In this document: piece by piece, positions 7,355 through 8,327 of the stretch
How positions within the stretch are numbered: position 1 is the first letter of the stretch
How the letters are laid out: each line of letters starts with the position of its first letter
DNA from: Thermoplasmata archaeon
Lineage (GTDB): Archaea; Thermoplasmatota; Thermoplasmata; Lutacidiplasmatales; UBA184
Assembly (NCBI GenBank): GCA_030039135.1
Contig: JASHQN010000114.1
Coordinates: forward strand, 1 to 8,327
Reading direction: 5' to 3'
Length of the DNA: 8,327 bases
Notes under the pieces: generated by a model
The model's input: only the letters and a program-made list of their open reading frames with translations
Told to the model about the DNA's origin: nothing
Databases searched by the model: none
Translations under genes and position numbers: made by a program

Positions 7355-7731
7355 AGGGTCTCGACACCCCCGTCCTCCTGAGCCTCCTGCACGACTCCGG
7401 GGGCGCCCGCGACCTCCTGAAATCGCTGCGCGGTGAGGAGCTCGCGACCACCGAACTCAACATGTTCGAGCTCGAGGCGATCGCCGCAGAGGCCGCCGGA
7501 GCCTCGCGCGGCGCGCGATCGGCTGCGCTCACCCGGCTGCGTCGCCGCATCTCCGTCCTGCCGATAGGGGCGGAATCGATCCGGGAGGCCACGCGGGGAC
7601 TCCGAGGACCGAGCGGCTATCTCGCGGCGGTTTGGGGTGCAATGGCGGCGGCCGGTTGCGGGGAATGGATCACGTCGCGTGCCTATGCCCCGCCGAAGGG
7701 CCGGTTTTCGTTCAAGGTGAAGATTGTTTGA
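7351..7731 (+). CDS. vapC: VapC-like PIN-domain toxin, possibly catalytically degenerate
   Basis: The 126-residue protein directly follows vapB and has the size and secondary-structure rhythm of a PIN-domain ribonuclease. The first acidic site is present as Asp5 (MKGLDTPVLLSLL), and the second as Glu40 in ATTELNMFELEA. In the third motif, where PIN proteins usually have Asp at the start of the DALIAA-type helix, this protein reads GPSGYLAAVWGAMAAAGCGEWITS, with Gly89 at the expected position. The final motif, usually TRD or similar, reads TSRAYAPPKGRFSFKV with no Asp. The reading frame is intact and overlaps its antitoxin normally. The protein may therefore be inactive, or may use other residues such as Glu105. 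The PIN call rests on motif reading plus operon context and is less certain than the antitoxin. Confidence 0.7.
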   Translation: MKGLDTPVLLSLLHDSGGARDLLKSLRGEELATTELNMFELEAIAAEAAGASRGARSAALTRLRRRISVLPIGAESIREATRGLRGPSGYLAAVWGAMAAAGCGEWITSRAYAPPKGRFSFKVKIV

Positions 7732-7756
7732 TGTACGGACTCAACGTATCGTGGGA

Positions 7757-7771
7757 ATCGTAACATACGAT
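7757..7771. repeat. Palindrome ATCGTA-ACA-TACGAT (copy 1 of CGTAACATACG)
   Basis: Perfect 6-bp arms flank a 3-base centre, ACA. The core CGTAACATACG (7759-7769) is repeated exactly at 7925-7935. It starts 26 bases after the toxin stop. The short arms and odd-length centre look like a dimeric-protein site more than an RNA hairpin. Confidence 0.65.
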
Positions 7772-7923
7772 GCTATTGAACCAGTGAAAGTAGACTGCAT
7801 GCCGACTGACGACCACTGGGCTGCTTGGCGGGAGTCACCGATCCGCTTCCGCTGCATGCCACGGGCCCCGGGAGAGGATGGGGCGGCCCACTAACCGTGA
7901 TACGTGAATTGGTAACGTAATAT

Positions 7924-7936
7924 GCGTAACATACGC
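7924..7936. repeat. Palindrome GCGTA-ACA-TACGC (copy 2 of CGTAACATACG)
   Basis: Perfect 5-bp arms surround the same ACA centre as the copy at 7757-7771. The outermost arm base differs between the copies (A/T there, G/C here), but it changed on both sides so that pairing is kept. A further ACGTAA lies just upstream at 7915-7920. Confidence 0.65.
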
Positions 7937-7999
7937 TCCTAACAGTGGCTTACGGACGAAACTCTCCAAGGATCCGCTCCTGGCCACCGGGAGTTCTCT

Positions 8000-8045
8000 G
8001 ACGTGGCGGCGTATAACTCCAGTTATGCGACACCGCCAGCACGTC
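8000..8045. repeat. Long imperfect palindrome / stem-loop
   Basis: The centre is a perfect dyad ATAACT-CC-AGTTAT (8013-8026). Moving outwards, GCGG (8006-8009) can pair with CCGC within 8033-8036, and outer arms GACGTG (8000-8005) and CACGTC (8040-8045) pair perfectly. Small bulges separate the blocks. Three nested paired blocks sharing one axis are unlikely to be accidental. With only two bases at the centre, it is a better fit to a DNA-binding or recombination site than to an RNA loop, although a slightly opened RNA hairpin is possible. Confidence 0.55.
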
Positions 8046-8059
8046 CGGCAAAGCGGACG
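8042..8059. repeat. Short stem-loop adjoining the long palindrome
   Basis: Arms CGTCCG (8042-8047) and CGGACG (8054-8059) pair perfectly around GCAAAG. The left arm shares four bases with the outer arm of the preceding palindrome, so the two structures would be alternatives or would compete. A short T-run (CCTTTTA, starting about 8079) lies about 20 bases downstream and could end an archaeal transcript. Confidence 0.5.
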
Positions 8060-8191
8060 CAGACGGGCAACTTCGGTCCTTTTACCCACCCCTTTCGTGC
8101 ACAGTCTCGCGAAACGAGCCTCTCAACGATCACAGCAGCGGTCCTTGGCCGGACCGCCTGACACCCGAGGCGGGCCGGCCTGCTCCGGACT

Positions 8192-8210
8192 CCGATCATG
8201 CCACGATCGG
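8192..8210. repeat. Inverted repeat CCGATC / GATCGG
   Basis: Six-base arms pair perfectly around a 7-base loop (8198-8204). Bases just outside (GGA at 8187-8189 and TCC at 8211-8213) could extend the stem after a small bulge. A further TACCAC/GTGGTA pair (8214-8219 and 8253-8258) follows. Short repeats of this kind can arise by chance in GC-rich DNA. Confidence 0.4.
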
Positions 8211-8327
8211 TCCTACCACGTCATTCCAACGCGAGAACGACGGCCCGCTCGGGTGGTACGAGCCGATTGAGCACTACAGTAGTAGCTGAAAACACGTAAC
8301 TCACATTCACAAAGATGCTAGGAAGGG

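Larger units (their letters stand above)
7732..8327. other. Non-coding, repeat-rich region
   Basis: No convincing gene was found in these 596 bases. The short open frames here encode Arg/Ser/Pro-rich peptides without recognisable motifs. The stretch is clearly more AT-rich than the genes to its left. It holds the CGTAACATACG repeats, a TACGT/ACGTA dyad (7901-7905 and 7915-7919), a 9-base direct repeat CTGCATGCC (7795-7803 and 7852-7860) and several stem-loops between 8000 and 8210. No tRNA, rRNA or CRISPR pattern was seen. It could carry the promoter of a gene beyond the window, a structured RNA, or decayed mobile DNA. Confidence 0.6.

Noticed and set aside
8025..8270. 81-codon open frame in the right-hand non-coding region
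   Set aside because: The translation is Arg/Ser/Pro-rich without a motif, the start lies in the palindrome, and no start signal precedes it.
7732..8327. Possible tRNA, CRISPR array or insertion-sequence end in the repeat-rich tail
   Set aside because: No T-loop or cloverleaf pattern, no regularly spaced repeats, and no transposase fragment or matching terminal repeats could be found.

Overview
The window is GC-rich (apart from its last ~600 bases) and gene-dense. It most likely comes from an archaeon. The evidence is a clear ComA-type phosphosulfolactate synthase, a VapB antitoxin of the short type common in archaea, weak or absent Shine-Dalgarno sequences, and weak TATA-like elements about 25 bases ahead of several starts. 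A high-GC Thermoplasmatota-like lineage would fit, but that placement is a guess from gene content.

Layout. Bases 1-1154 (+ strand) hold the last codons of a sugar ABC-transporter permease and the complete MalK-type ATPase, joined by an ATGA overlap. Converging on them with a 21-base gap is a trehalose synthase-like GH13 enzyme (1176-2852, minus). Upstream of it on the same strand are a short-chain dehydrogenase (2908-3789) and a phosphosulfolactate synthase carrying an extra C-terminal winged-helix DNA-binding domain (3842-4840). The gaps between these three are only 52 and 55 bases, so they could form one transcript. A 115-base divergent intergenic region (4841-4955) separates this set from two plus-strand genes: an alkaline-phosphatase-superfamily phosphodiesterase (4956-6365) and an APS kinase (cysC, 6492-7043). 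After a perfect 10-bp hairpin comes a VapBC-type toxin-antitoxin pair (7139-7731, ATGA overlap) whose PIN toxin seems to lack a catalytic acid. The last ~600 bases (7732-8327) have no convincing gene. They are more AT-rich and contain repeated CGTAACATACG-type palindromes and stem-loops.

How it may work. The left part handles alpha-glucoside uptake and maltose/trehalose interconversion. The middle part has a sulfur theme: ComA fixes sulfite onto phosphoenolpyruvate, and CysC activates sulfate as PAPS. The phosphodiesterase is predicted to be cytoplasmic and may act on a nucleotide or other phosphate ester linked to this chemistry. The most unusual element is the ComA-winged-helix fusion facing a divergent promoter region: an enzyme that may also regulate its own locus. 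The toxin-antitoxin pair and the repeat-rich non-coding tail look like an accessory junction.
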